Positions 31,109 through 43,050 of a stretch of DNA of 64,000 nucleotides are shown piece after piece (within the stretch, counting starts at the first letter, position 1; every line of letters starts with the position of its first letter). The position numbers and the translations under genes were made by a program. Source of the DNA: Cristatella mucedo (taxonomy: Eukaryota; Bryozoa; Phylactolaemata; Cristatellidae); the NCBI GenBank assembly GCA_009760855.2, contig WPIO01000003.1, positions 9,618,501 through 9,682,500 on the forward strand, read 5' to 3'. The notes under the pieces are model-generated. The model searched no databases, was not told where the DNA came from, and saw only the letters and a program-made list of their open reading frames with translations.

Positions 31109-31127
31109 CAGTTAGTACTAGTATTTT

Positions 31128-31230
31128 TTGCAGAGGCGATAAGGGATCGCCCATAGCAGGATTTGAACCCACGACCTCGGAACGGAGGTCGTGAAAAGCA
31201 ACCACCCAACCTCGTGTGCCATCACTCCTA
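31128..31230 (-). mobile_element. SINE1 head fragment
   Basis: GCAGAGGCGATAAGGGATCG, CAGGATTTGAACCCACGACC and GTGTGCCATCACTCC mark the tRNA-like half of a minus-strand copy. Confidence 0.85.
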
Positions 31231-31876
31231 CCTTAATAGTGCTGTATAATACAGCTGTGGCCGAGGCTGCTGTTGTAGCAGCAGTCACGCTAGTAGCAAA
31301 TAACGGCCGTCTTCTGCTTCCGGGACATTGTAAAATGGAGATCGGGGTTTGGACCAGTCTTGGCTGTGCTACCGAAACAAAAACTCTTCAAGCCGAAACA
31401 CGGTCGTGGCAGCCGTTTGGCGTCCATGGATTTATGTATATGCAGATATTTCTTTTTCCTCCCTTCTCCTTCGGTGGATGCTTGCGAATGACGGTAAGCC
31501 CGTGCAGTACAGCAAAGATGAGAGGCTCATTGAAGTCTGCGAAATTAAATCATGGCCACGAAAGCCGTGTGCTCAAAAAGCGCAATGGCTGTTATTTCGT
31601 GTGCCACTGTACAGGTTTTTCTGCCTATCTGGCTACAAGTATTTCTTGAAGTACTCAACGACACTTCGATCCTTATCGTCTGATAGTGCTATAATAGAGG
31701 CGACTGCTGCTCCTGCTTCTCTGCCTCCACAGGCATTCCGAGGAAGGCCAGAAGGCCGTCTTGGGTCTACCCAAAAAAAGAGTATCGCCGTAAGAGGGTG
31801 GGGCAAGTAGCCCAGAACGGCCGCGGACCTCCTGTAATTGGCTCCCCTTGCCGAGGTCAGGATTTCAAGCATACCT
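31231..31876. other. No gene recognised
   Basis: An open frame at 31349-31810 is 153 codons long (for example DERLIEVCEIKSWPRKPC) but overlaps another 152-codon frame on the same strand, and I recognise neither. Confidence 0.4.
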
Positions 31877-33840
31877 TATAATAATAATAATAATAATAAT
31901 AATGCACTTGATAAAGCACCCCCAGAAAACTCAATCTCTCTCTGGGCACTTTACATTTGCTGCAAATGAAAATGCAATTGAATGGTGAGTAAAATCATGC
32001 TTGAAAAACAAACAAAATGAATAACATGGTTAGGGGTGACATGCACAGGGTCAGCATGCAAATGTGGTTAGTGGCAGCATGCACAGTGTCAGCACGCATA
32101 AGAACATCAAGGACGAATCACAGGGACCCACTAAACGCTGTCCTAAATAGGTGTGTTTTTAAATTCTTTTTAAATGTGGTTAGGTCACGGGATGTTCTGA
32201 CACAGGTCGGGAGGGAGTTCCAGGTTTTGGGAGCATACGAACTAAATGCACGGTCTCCAAAGGATTGAGGTTTGTACGGGGTATTTGTAGACTGTTGGAT
32301 TCCGAAAAGCGGGTGGTACGATGCTTAGCCTGATGGGGGAGTAGATCTGAGAGATAGGCTGGAGCCAAAGAATGAAGTGACCTAAAAGTGAGCGACAAAA
32401 CCTTGAAGTCAATCCGTTGCTTGACTGGTAGCCAGTGCAGGTCGGCGAGAAGTGGAGTAATGTGGCAACTGCGACGCTCACGACAGACAAGCCTAGCTGC
32501 AGAGTTTTGCACCAGCTGCAATCGCCTGATCGCACATGCCGGTAGGCAAGCGAGCAGTGAGTTGCAGAAGTCGAGACGAGATGTCACGAATGCATGGACC
32601 AACTTGGACGTGGTATCCTTATCTAAACAAGCCCTAATTTTAGCAATGTTATGAAGCTGAAAATAGGCTGATTTGACTGTGGAGCTGATATGGTCGTCTA
32701 ACGAGAGGTCGCTTTGGAATATGACACCTAGATTTCGAGCTGATTCAACAGGAGATGTGCTGGCAGAGCCAATTTTGAGCGTTAGCCTTTCCAATTTGTG
32801 AATCACACTGGGTTTGCCCATAACTAGTAAGTTACTTTTATCGTCATTTAGTTTTAGAAAATTTGCTGCCATCCATGTGCAGATGTCATCAATACATGCA
32901 GCAAGTGAGTTGAGAGAATGTGAGGTGCTCGAAGGCTGGGAGGGATCAAAGCAAAGGTACAACTGAGTGTCATCCGCATAAAAGTGAAAGCCTAGATTGT
33001 GCTTGGCAATCACATCAGCAAGAGGGAGAGTATACACCGTGAAAAGAACCGGACCTAGCACGGAGCCCTGAGGTACGCCATATTTCAGAGGTACCTCAGA
33101 TGATCTTTGTCCATTCACGTCAATACTCTGGAGTCTCCCACTGAGATAGGACCTGAACCACTGCAGAGCAGTGCCAGTGATGCCCAGGCGAGATGAGAGG
33201 CGCTCTAGAAGAACTTTGTGATCGATGGTATCAAAAGGTGCCGAAAGATCGAGCAAAACAAGCAGAGACACTCTACCCATGTCTGCATTCCTACGTAGGT
33301 CGTTGTATACCCTAAGCAATGCTGACTCTATGGAGTGATTAGCTCTAAAGCCAGAGTGGAACTTACTAGCAAGGTGTGAGGTTTCGATATATGAGTTTAG
33401 CTGGTCCGCCACGACCCGTCCCAGTGTCTTTGATAGGAATGGTAGAAGGGAAACTGGGCGGTAGTTGCTTAAGTTCTCTTGGTCTAGTGTCGATTTCTTG
33501 AGAAGTGGCCTGACTACAGCTTTTTTGAAAAGTGTTGGGACATGACCTGAGGCTAATGACATATTAATGATGTTAGTTATGCATGGCAGCAGCAGATCAA
33601 TGCAACGTATGAGCAGGATAGTGGAAATAGGGTCCAGAAGACTTGTTGTCTTCTTTGATTGAGATACGAGCTTCAAGACTAGATCACTAGTGACCTGCTT
33701 AAATGTAGACATTGAGCCAGGAATCGGGAAACACCATTCTAGTGGAGATGTTGTCATCGCAGAAATGGATTCCCTGATCTTGTCTATCTTCTGCACAAAG
33801 AATCGAGAGAAGCGAACCTTGGCTCACATTGCCATGGGAG
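31877..33840 (-). mobile_element. LINE A, longest copy (L2-like non-LTR retrotransposon, 5'-truncated)
   Basis: From right to left on the + strand: reverse-transcriptase ORF (33796-32180), a ~280-bp 3' UTR containing AGAGAGATTGAGTTTTCTGG, and a tail of TTA repeats (31877-31903). The endonuclease domain and 5' UTR are absent. This copy defines the family for the fragments elsewhere in the window. The 5' break is near 33800-33840. Poly-TTA tails and the conserved C-terminal blocks are typical of the L2/CR1 group; the exact clade needs a tree. Confidence 0.9.
32180..33796 (-). pseudogene. LINE A reverse transcriptase, 538 codons, nearly intact
   Basis: The frame contains the ordered RT blocks NYRPVSLLPFLSK (about residue 111), FRANHSIESALLRVYNDL (about 151), LLDLSAPFDTIDHK (181-194), KYGVPQGSVLGPVLF (about 238) and the catalytic YADDTQLYL (273-281). 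The C-terminal part has SRLDFCNSLLACLP, LQLVQNSAARLV and HITPLLADLHWLPVKQRIDF. The enzyme copies LINE RNA into DNA at the nicked target. Near residue 510 a frameshift replaces the normal ending seen in the copy at 62280-62445 (SFGDRAFSSYAP...) with an unrelated tail. With no endonuclease domain, the copy is not autonomous. The Met given is simply the first in the open frame. Confidence 0.9.
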
Positions 33841-35344
33841 GGAATGTGTAGGATCAGAGCTTGCTGCAGCAGAACTACCAGCGGTATGTGCTGCTGCTAT
33901 AGCTGTGAATGCTCTGTCGTGAATCATCCACTGCTAAGCTGTTAAGATATTGACCTTGAATGGAATGCTACAGCAGCAGTGACTGCATGCCACACACTCA
34001 CATTCGTAAGTTGATTAGAGTCTGCCCTGCTCACAGCTCACTGCCCACTCAAGCACAAGTCACTATCTGAGCCAAGTCACTATCAGGCAGACGAAAAGCC
34101 CAGTAGCAGTGCCCAGAGGAGGATAGCTAAATCATTTTAAGATCGAAAGGTTAAGGCCCTACTCACCGCAAGCCTGTTCGCCTATTTGTCTGAGGATAGC
34201 AGCAGAGGCCGGCAGGGGTAGCATAGGCATGCTCACGTCCCCACACGTCAGGCGTGTGCCTGCCTGTAGTTCCGGCTGAGCTCCTAAGCATAGGGTTGGA
34301 GAGTGATTGTTTGGGCTTCTGCTGTTTTTTCTCGTTTCCTGTAGTTTTTAATGTGGCTCTTTTAGCACTCTCAGTAGTGTAGTACCGTCCACTTCAGACC
34401 TTACGTGTCAGCTAATAATATGACCCTCAGCTCATGTGAGAACGGTGCCGCTGAGTTGCACCAGCACCTTGGACTGCTGGCAGTTTCAAGGAAGATCCAT
34501 AAATACACCTGTCTGGCTGTGTCTACTGCTTGTCTGCCCATGCACGTGCGTACCAGTAACCGTGACTCACTGTCTGTCTGTGCAGGGACTGCACTGCAGT
34601 AAAAAGAGGGCGCCAAAGTAGCCGTGCGTGAGTATGGACAGTGGAAACTCGGTATCTCTGCTACCGCCAACGCTACTGCTGAGAACCTCGAAGAGAGGTG
34701 CTCACTTTGGGAAATTGAAAGCCAATACAGCAAGCACATGCTCTCTGGCTAATGAAAGAGGAGGGGTTGCACTGCAGACTGGTTACCAATAGACGCTGAC
34801 TGGTTACCAATAGACACTGTTGGCGATGGCAGCTTGTGTCTTAATTGCATCTGCCAGACGTCGAGCACTAACTCCAAAACAAAACTGCTATCGCTTCCAT
34901 GGTAACATTACAATGGAGCTAGTGCGAACTAAAATTATATAGCTCATGTATACTACTTTTTTCCACAGTGCCTACACCAGTGTGGGTCTCAGCAGGAAAA
35001 ATCGTTTAAAAGAATTGAATGTCACTGCCAATTCTTCTGCATACTGATCGCTGGGTGCAATAAATAGACGTACTATCCACAGAGCAAACTCTACTCCTGA
35101 CTTTGTTATCAACCGAGTACACGGGTAACCAAAAACTAAGCATCCATCATGGCCAAGCGACGAGTAGCAGGACTGCTATCAAAGGTTAATAAAAACACAC
35201 ATCCTAATTTCTTGAATCTTTACCAAGAAGCAGTGGTACTATTTATCATATGTTTCTTCAATGCACAAAACTATTTGCTCAGACAGAGTGCAGCAAAAAT
35301 ATGTTGAACATAAATTCCTATTAATTATATGATAAATCATATGT
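33841..35344. other. No gene recognised
   Basis: Contains a short tandem repeat GACTGGTTACCAATAGACRC at 34778-34820. Otherwise nothing identified. Confidence 0.45.
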
Positions 35345-35402
35345 AAAAATTAATTAGCATGCATAGCACCCTACGAGAACTTAATCTCTGTGCAGGCATT
35401 TT
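35345..35402 (-). mobile_element. SINE2 tail half, split by LINE B
   Basis: ATGCATAGCACCCTACGAGA and ACTTAATCTCTGTGCAGGCA match the SINE2 tail (compare 41411-41460). The head half follows at 36066-36122, on the other side of a LINE B insertion. Confidence 0.75.
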
Positions 35403-36066
35403 ACTAGGTCTGTCCCGGCTTGATTATTGTAATTCTCTTATAGCTGGGCTACCAAAGAAAGCAACTAGGCAGCTGGCTATGAATATGGCTGCAAGGCAAG
35501 TCTTCAAGTCTCAGAGGTTTGAGCACGTGTCTTCTTTGCTAAAAGAGCTAGGATGGATGCCGGTTGAGCAACGGATACAGAGCAAAGTTCTTATGCTGTC
35601 CCACAAGGCCCGCCACGGCTTGGCTCCTTCGTACCTAGCTGAACTGCTGCACCAGTTTCAGCCTCCTTGTGGCCCCCTCAGGTCCTGTATGGACAATAAA
35701 TTAGCTGTTCCTTGTCTCTGCTTAAAGACCGTTTGCGACAGAAGCTTTAGCTCTGCAGGTCCTAGACTGTGGAACTCACGTCCACAATTCTTACGCAACG
35801 ACAACTACTCTCCTGCTGCCGACTATGACTAATCCTTTTCATCGGTCCTGAGCTGCTACTTCCATGCTACTCACTACCTCAACTGCTCTCCTGACTCTGC
35901 TATGCTTCACACTTTCTCTTTGTTTCGTGAGACGAAGTCTATTGGCTACCGAATGCGTACCGAAAGCCACTTAGGCTGTGAGTGCGCTATAAAAAACTCT
36001 CCTGCATAACACCTACATGGTCTTTATGGCTTTATAGAGTTACAGATGGAGATACATTACATTACA
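35403..36066 (+). mobile_element. LINE B, longest copy (CR1/L2-like, 5'-truncated)
   Basis: Encodes the C-terminal part of a non-LTR retrotransposon protein: LSRLDYCNSLIAGLPKKATR, AARQVFKSQRFEHVSSLLKE, GWMPVEQRIQSKVL, SYLAELLHQFQP and SFSSAGPRLWNSRPQFL, then TAG at 35830-35832. The 3' UTR ends with AGATGGAGATACATTACATT. The first open frame includes SINE2 sequence, so its Met is not real. Only the region after the reverse-transcriptase core is present. Confidence 0.88.
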
Positions 36067-36122
36067 TATATACCGCAGAGCTCGAGCCACGACCTTGGTC
36101 GCCAAAGATGAGCACTTAATAA
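36066..36122 (-). mobile_element. SINE2 head half, split by LINE B
   Basis: GAGCTCGAGCCACGACCTTG and AAAGATGAGCACTTAAT parallel the SINE2 head at 41464-41519 (GGGCTTGAGCCTACGACCTC...GCGAGCACCTTAACT). Confidence 0.65.
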
Positions 36123-37899
36123 TATTGTGAAATTTTCACTACCCACTTTCTTCACGAGTAACTTCGACTGAATTGTGCTGATTGAACTCGGTGTCTAATA
36201 CGATTTGCAATGTTAATGTACGGTAGGCGCCTCACACTGCATCCATACCATGCAATTCAGTGGACCCTCGAGACCAGTCAAGGAGCAGGCTATTTTCACA
36301 CATAATTATGCCAAATAAGGGACCGTGTTTGTCAATCCCCCATTGCCCTTGCCGAAGTTAATCTTCTTGTCCCGACATAATTGAGCTGAGTTCGACCCAG
36401 ATCTCTGAGCTCGACTCAGACGAAAACATACATAGTAAGATTGTGGAGTAGTAAAACGTTGGCATGCTGAATCGGCTACATTGTGACAGCTCTTGAGATT
36501 GTTAGCAGTTCTTGCAATATGATAGTTGGGAACTGGATGTTACAGTAAATGGTAGGTGTACACCGTGTGCACGTGTCAAAGTGTATAATTTAGAAAAACG
36601 CCTTTGTCGAGTGGTGGCTGGTCAGTTGTCCTTTGGGATTCGAATTGAGTTATATGCTCTGTCTGATGCTAGGCACATGTGCCTCTCTGTGTCTTTGGAA
36701 TTTACTACTCTACACTGATGACTTGGACTTGCTATATTCAGGTACGGCTGCTGGTTATTACTGCTATGCTTTGCTCCCATCGGCAAACCTACGTGCATCG
36801 GTGTGGCATCTGCGACTCACTAGCCGAGCCTCAAGGCGCTAGTTCCATAAGTATCGACGACACAGCTGCAAGGACTAGCACCGTCACAAGCCTCGTACTC
36901 GTGGCAGTGGACGTTTGCTTAAAGCTGCTACAGCACGTCCACAAAAGTAGGTAGAAAACATGTGGCTGGAAGTATATCAAGTGTCATTGCTGTTGCCAGC
37001 AGCTCTTACATACATAGATGGTGGTTGATGCATTTCGTCTGAATACTGCCACTTAAGATGTGTATTGCAGTCGGCAAAAATCAGAGAAGAGGATACAAAT
37101 AACGGCTGGCTGATTTGGTCGAATCCTAAATTAAAATACAGTAATTCGTAAATATAACTGATTTTGCAGTCACACTTGCAGGTATATGCTTAAAACACCA
37201 CTACTTCTCTATCATATTTCGTGAAGCAAATACGAAAAGAATAAGAGATTGCATTAAAAATTCTCATATCTTTGTTTGACGATCAACTTTGTGCAGAATG
37301 TTAGAGGTAACTAGACAGACGGCTCAGTGGGCGATCGGCACAGAAATTGTGACAAGAAATGCTATATTATTTTTGTTTCGATCACTTCATACGTGCAATG
37401 GAATGCAGTGAATCTAGAGAGATTTATGAACAGATTGTTAAAAGTTTAACTTGATGGGAACGTGCTAGCTATTTTTAAGAACTCCAACAAGTTCTCCTTC
37501 ATCCGTCCAATTGTCCCATGGGATTCCTTCGAATATCTCAAGAACTAGGCATCCCTCGATAATGTTATGGTCTCTTTAGAAACAGTACTATTGTATGTAC
37601 AACTAAGACCAGTGGCATAAGTGGGGCAGCTGCCCTTGGCAGGCGGACCTAATGTCATATAATCTGTGTTTGCATCTGCAAGTAGATGGTGACAGCCTAT
37701 CTTTGCTTCATGGGTGGCAGAGTGTTCTGGAGCTCTCTTCCTTGGCATTGTCATGTTTACATCTCCCTTTAGACAAATTTGGTGCTCACTCCACTCTTTG
37801 TACGTTAAACATCTTTTGCTACCTATTGTACTGAGACTATATATAGTGAGTAAACTAGCTAGGTTCACGACAATCTACTTAGCTCTTTCTATTTCAAAG
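36123..37899. other. No gene or repeat recognised
   Basis: Short frames only, for example 36679-36954 with several Cys and His, not recognised. Confidence 0.45.
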
Positions 37900-37978
37900 C
37901 CAAAGTTGAGATGCATGGAAATATGCTCGAACTCTACTAGCTGTTTTGTGATAGAATTACACTTGAGCCGCAGATCAG
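37900..37978 (+). CDS. Candidate exon with PAN-like cysteines (low confidence)
   Basis: Bordered by a pyrimidine-rich CTCTTTCTATTTCAAAG acceptor and a CAG|GTAACG donor, phase 0 to phase 1. It encodes PKLRCMEICSNSTSCFVIEL then HLSRRS. C-x3-C-x5-C-F resembles the core of PAN/apple domains, and NST is an N-glycosylation sequon. The reading frame stays open beyond both borders, so the exon limits are a guess. Confidence 0.2.
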
Positions 37979-40900
37979 GTAACGGGTGTATTGACAATGC
38001 TACGTGCTCCTGTCAAGAAGCTCCTGCTGACCGTTTTGTGAGTGTCTTGTGTGCTAAACATGTGAATTTCTGTTCATTTTCATGTAGCTTCTGGATATTT
38101 GTTAGTCATGCCATGCGTCCGTCAGATCAGCATAGATAAGATTATTGAAATGGCTCTAAACTAAGCTCAGAAGCACTGCTTGCACTTGATCCTTCAACGA
38201 TAAGAGGACCAGCTCAAGATGCATCATCCCATCATGCAGCCGAGCTTCCTTACAGAGGAAACCAGTAAATAGAAGGCTTCTTCAGAAAGGTTCATTTATA
38301 TTGAATGACGCAGCCCAGTTTCAAGCATCTAAGTTCATGGACCAATCGTTTGATGGTAACTTCTCCTGGTCATTCGATAGTGCCAAGTTGGCAAAGCCAT
38401 TAAATTGTCAGCATTTAGGGGATACAGACTAGAGTGTTGTATGGAACATCTGATATTACTGTCGGTTACATGAAGGTGCAACACCTTTCTTGCTTATCAC
38501 TGAGGCAAGGCTTTTTCAGGCCACAACTAAGGCCGGTGTCATGAAATTTTGCTCGGGGCGATCGCTTTCATTAACTTTGTAGAGAGGCTGTGCTTGTGTG
38601 CTAGAAAAAAAAAGTATTAATAGACTCAAATAAGGCATCCGAGAAGGCTCGTGCACTGGGTAACAATGAATCCATCTTCTGATAGGCCGAGTGCAGCCAC
38701 TGTCGCGATTGCTGCCCGGCAGCCTAGACACAAATCCGTGTACAGCAATGAGGGTGGATAGACTGAAAACACCTCTACTCGCCGGCAGACTTAATGCCTT
38801 CAGGTGTTTAACTGATGCTAACGGGTCTACGTACATGGAGGAAAGCAGCTGCGTGCTACTGAGCAAAGTGAGCAAATGAGCAAATGAGTTATCTCCATCT
38901 CCACACTGACCAGTGTTTCCATCAGGCGACAGCCTAGACTCGGCTGCTTTCTACCGCTTGCCATAACCCCAATATCTTTAAGAATCTCCCGTTTAAAGGA
39001 GCGGCATCCTTCTAAGCTCGCACACATGAGCAAGCACGCATACGCTGCACTACGACATGCTTGTCGGCATGGTGCCACTATGAGTAAACGCCTATGCTGC
39101 CAATAGCTAAACTTTTGGCAGAGCAACCTGATGCAGCTACCCATGCCTTTTTGCAAACCAGCACCAGATGCACTAGGCTCAGCTGTCAAGCAAATGGCAG
39201 CTTTTTTCTTGTAGCCCTTCGAGCAATAGGAGCTGCACATTTGCAGTCCAAAGACACTAAATAGATTTGTTAGGCCCGGGGCCCTCTCTCGATGATCTAT
39301 GGAGCTTCTGCTCACACACCTGCCGACAGCAAAAAAACTTTACCAGGCTAGCACTGCTAGTCCACCCCGGAAGTAACTGCCTTGTCCAGAAGATCGAATG
39401 GTAGTGAGAACATGTGGCTGTCCACAGACCATCTTTCGGTCTGGCATTCGGCAGTCAATTGTGCTACTCAGCCCTAAGCAATCTGTCTGTCTTATGGCTG
39501 CAGCGGGTAAGACATGAGACCGAACGGAGTATTCAGAGCCGAGATTGCTGTTCCACTTGCAGCTGGCTGTGGGCAGAAGAGGCAGGCATTTATGGAGATG
39601 GCTCACTGCCTATTAACCCACTACTACGGCTGTGCTTGCATGCCCAGCTGTGTTCTAGCATCCCTCCCTCTGGACAGTGGTATCTCCAGACTGTTAGCCA
39701 GCCAGCGCTGTCGTCTGCCGAATGCCTGGACTGCCAGCACTGAGCTGTCCACGAGGTCATGCAAGCTGGCTGACCCAATCTTTAGGAGTCTGTATGTCAC
39801 AGACGCTGCCGAAGGCCAAAATTAAATGTTAAGCAAACTCGTCTGCTTCACTAGCCAGGAGAAGGTCGATCCGTTCTAAGAAGAATACCCCGATATCGGA
39901 ACGAATGTGGGCCGAGATCCTGGTGGTATATTTGTAGCCACGAGCCCGGTGTGCCACTGAAATGGACCCTTTCCTGCTGCGAATATTAGCACCTGCAGCT
40001 AGCTGATTGTTCTGGATTTGCTCCAGGCAGCAAAAGGCAAGAAGCTACACGCTCTTTTTTTAATTGGAAATGGAATGCTGCTACCAACAAAAAATGTCGA
40101 GGGCAGATATAGATTGAACAAGCCAGGCCAATCACCCGATCGCTAGCAGATTCCAAGTGCTATATGTATACTTCGGTCGGTCCACCATGCTGTAACCCGT
40201 CCACAGCCACAACTTCATCATTCACCCCTTTTAATAGACACGTGGAGTTTGACTTGGCCACCGGCCAAGCTGAGCCTGGGAATTTCTAGCCCCTCGTGGG
40301 GCATGGTTGTGATGGAGAAGGCCAAAGACCAGATACCTCTCAAACACCAGCCTCAGCCATGTAGCCTGTTCATCGTGCTCTTATAGCATCGGCAGCTGTC
40401 TGTCATGGCAAACGTAATTGCTTCCTGCCCCCTATGCAGCTGCTGCTGTAGAGCGATTTGTGTAGCCGAGCTGGTTGGAAAACAAACATTCAGTTTTGGC
40501 AGAGCAGCTGCTATGGCCACGGTCTCTGTACGTCATAGCCAGACGTCAGCTGCTGCAACTACCACGACGAAGCTTACGGCTTAGAGGCCAGCCTTGCACA
40601 CCCCACACTATCTGGTAGCAATCGCAGTGAAGAGATATGTACCATTGGGTTATATGAAACAGTAAAGCTTTGCTGGCATTGCCAGGAGGAGGCTCTATGG
40701 GATGCTTCATTACAGCTTGAATTCTGCATTGTGAAAGAGGGTAAAGGATACCGGCATCCGGAAGCAGCATGAGATGGCAGTTGCCAGCAATTCGCCCTGC
40801 TGCCTGGAGCTCTTTAGAGGAGTAGCTTCTAATGCATAGGGGGTGGGGGACTGCTGCAGACACAGTAGCTTCCTCTGTTTATTTCAATTGGGTGGGTCTG

Positions 40901-41402
40901 AGCCAACATAGTGACAAACTTGATATTTTCCACTTCGGACAATAGCTAACAGCCTTTGCCTGAGCACAGCCATTTAGTGTCATCTTCTCAAAACAGCCAT
41001 TGCTCTCTGATCGGCCTGCCTCTTCCCCACCCCCGAGGAGTTGGCCACATGAGGTCGTTTAAACAATCAAAGTCATCTGTCATACCTTGGTTCTTGGCTT
41101 TTTTATACCTCTCTCTTGGCTGATCCGACAAGTGTTCAGGTGCTCGTCGACCAACATAGGAATTGTTCGGCCCACTCAGTCGAGAGCTGAAAAGTTAACC
41201 AACGAGCAGGTAGTCTACAGAGGTATGCCGGCAACATCTGACTGCAGATCCAGTCATGTGCCGATGGCATTCATTCGACACAGTCTTCATTAGAAACCTG
41301 ATCATTGATTACAAAGTATATTCTTATCTTGAGAGATTCGTAAGGCTCCCACTACTCATACCACCTTGGTGCTGCCATTAATTGGCTCTGGCTTATATAA
41401 AA
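37979..41402. other. No gene or repeat recognised
   Basis: The part 38900-40900 is slightly richer in GC and carries many overlapping open frames on both strands, none with a recognisable domain. Confidence 0.45.
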
Positions 41403-41540
41403 ATATAATTCATTTGTATAGCACCCCAAGAGAACTCAATCTCTATTCAGGCACTTCACATATGCCTCCGGGCTTGAGCCTACGACCTCAGCCAGACCGT
41501 GGGGGGCGAGCACCTTAACTGCTGGACCAAACCAGCTCGG
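41403..41540 (-). mobile_element. SINE2 copy
   Basis: AATTCATTTGTATAGCACCC, CAAGAGAACTCAATCTCTAT (LINE A-type tail) and ACCTCAGCCAGACCGTGGGG..CACCTTAACTGCTGGACCAA (tRNA-like head). Matches 6178-6308 along its full length. Confidence 0.85.
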
Positions 41541-41837
41541 CTTAGTGCACCTATAAGAAAATAAGGCATTCTTGCATACTTCACTAATGGTTACACTTGA
41601 TTTACAGCACCACCACGACCATGACTGATAAGTGGAATCTTATCCCTGTTGATGGCAAAACTGCTCAGCATTCAATCCAAGGTAGGGCTTTTAGTCTTTT
41701 TTTTTAAATTTTGAAATGGCTGCCATACCGGCGACCTTCACTAAAGCCAGCATACGAAATTTAGCCATTTAGGGGTATAGAGCATTGCTGCAAGTGGCAG
41801 ATTCTGGGAGCTATCCCCCAAAAATTAGGAATAAGAA

Positions 41838-42045
41838 TAATAATACATTTGTATAGCACCCTCAGAGAGCTTAGTCTCTGTCTAGACACTTGCTGTAAAG
41901 TAATCATGATCGAATGGTTAGTGGAAGCATGCTAAATACCAACAAGCCTAAAATGGTTAGATGTGGCATGCACAGAGTCAGCATGCAAATAGTTGCAGCA
42001 AGCACGGTGTCTGCTTGCAAAAGCACATGAAAGACAAATCATTGG
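41838..42045 (-). mobile_element. LINE A 3' UTR and tail
   Basis: ATAATAATACATTTGTATAG, ACCCTCAGAGAGCTTAGTCT and TGGCATGCACAGAGTCAGCA match the LINE A 3' UTR at 31890-32110. Confidence 0.8.
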
Positions 42046-42744
42046 ACCTTGGGGGCTGCCCATAGCAGATATAGCAATTGTAGCTTGGCCTCAATTACAT
42101 ATATAACACAGACAAACATTCAGCCACTACATTGGGATTCGTGCAAGTTGAAATTTAAAGCCAAGACTTTAATAAGTCCTATGTCGATAACTATTGTAGA
42201 AGTAATCCCATATTCACTAAAGTTCAATTAGAAAAGCACTTCATGATAAGCCAGAGGTTGCTGGATATTTTTTCACACAATAATTTATTTGTCACTCAGT
42301 CCCACTGCAGATGGCCTTAGGTTTTTATGTATTTTGAAAAAAATAATCAATAAATAAAATTCCTGGCTAAATCCGTTGTCCTTAAAGCAACCCCGACAAG
42401 AACTGTAATCTCGGGAGTTGAAATCGTGAACTGTCTCATGATACTAAGCACTGTGCTGCTTGACTGGAGATGTGACATATGAGGTTAACAAGGTGAGCAA
42501 TCACAATGGAATATAAACGTATCGCATATATCTCGGTTTGATATTTGGATATTAAAACCATGGAGTCGTACCAATACTAAGGTGTACCAGCTTGAGTCCT
42601 GTTTACTTTGGGAGCTTAGTGGTACTAATCTTAGTCATATGTTCCACTTTAGCTTCAGTGACATACATATCATTTATCAATGAATTATGTTTACTGACTA
42701 GTGTTAATACAGCTGCCTTTCAAGGTTAGATTCTTTACTGCCTT
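42046..42744. other. No gene or repeat recognised
   Basis: AT-rich; a few short frames of no evident meaning. Confidence 0.4.
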
Positions 42745-43050
42745 TCTGAATCTAAAACTCTCTTAACATTTTAGAAGTATGTATTGCCGACATTCACACT
42801 TGGATGACAGCAAGCTTTCAAATTGAATGACGACAAAAACTTACTAGTTATGGGAAACCTAGCAGTACTCACGAATCGAAAACGCAATCCTCAAAATGGG
42901 CTCTGTCACCATTTCTTCTGTAGCCTTTGAACTGATTCTGGGCGTCCTGTTCCGAAATGACCTTTCACTAGACAACCACATCAGGTCCGTAGTCAAGTCT
43001 GCTTGCTTTCAACTATGTAACAATGCAAAAGCACCAAGGACACACACAAG
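42745..43050 (+). mobile_element. LINE A internal fragment
   Basis: Encodes broken pieces of the LINE A protein: FQIE*RQKLTSYGKP, then GVLFRNDLSLDNHIRSVVKS and ACFQLCNNAK. Compare RNLGVIFQSDLSLDDHISST in the best copy. Confidence 0.8.

Noticed and set aside
32388-32654. Plus-strand frame MSDKTLKSIRCLTGSQCRSA (also at 61908-62174 minus)
   Set aside because: It is the antisense shadow of the LINE A protein and recurs only because the LINE does.
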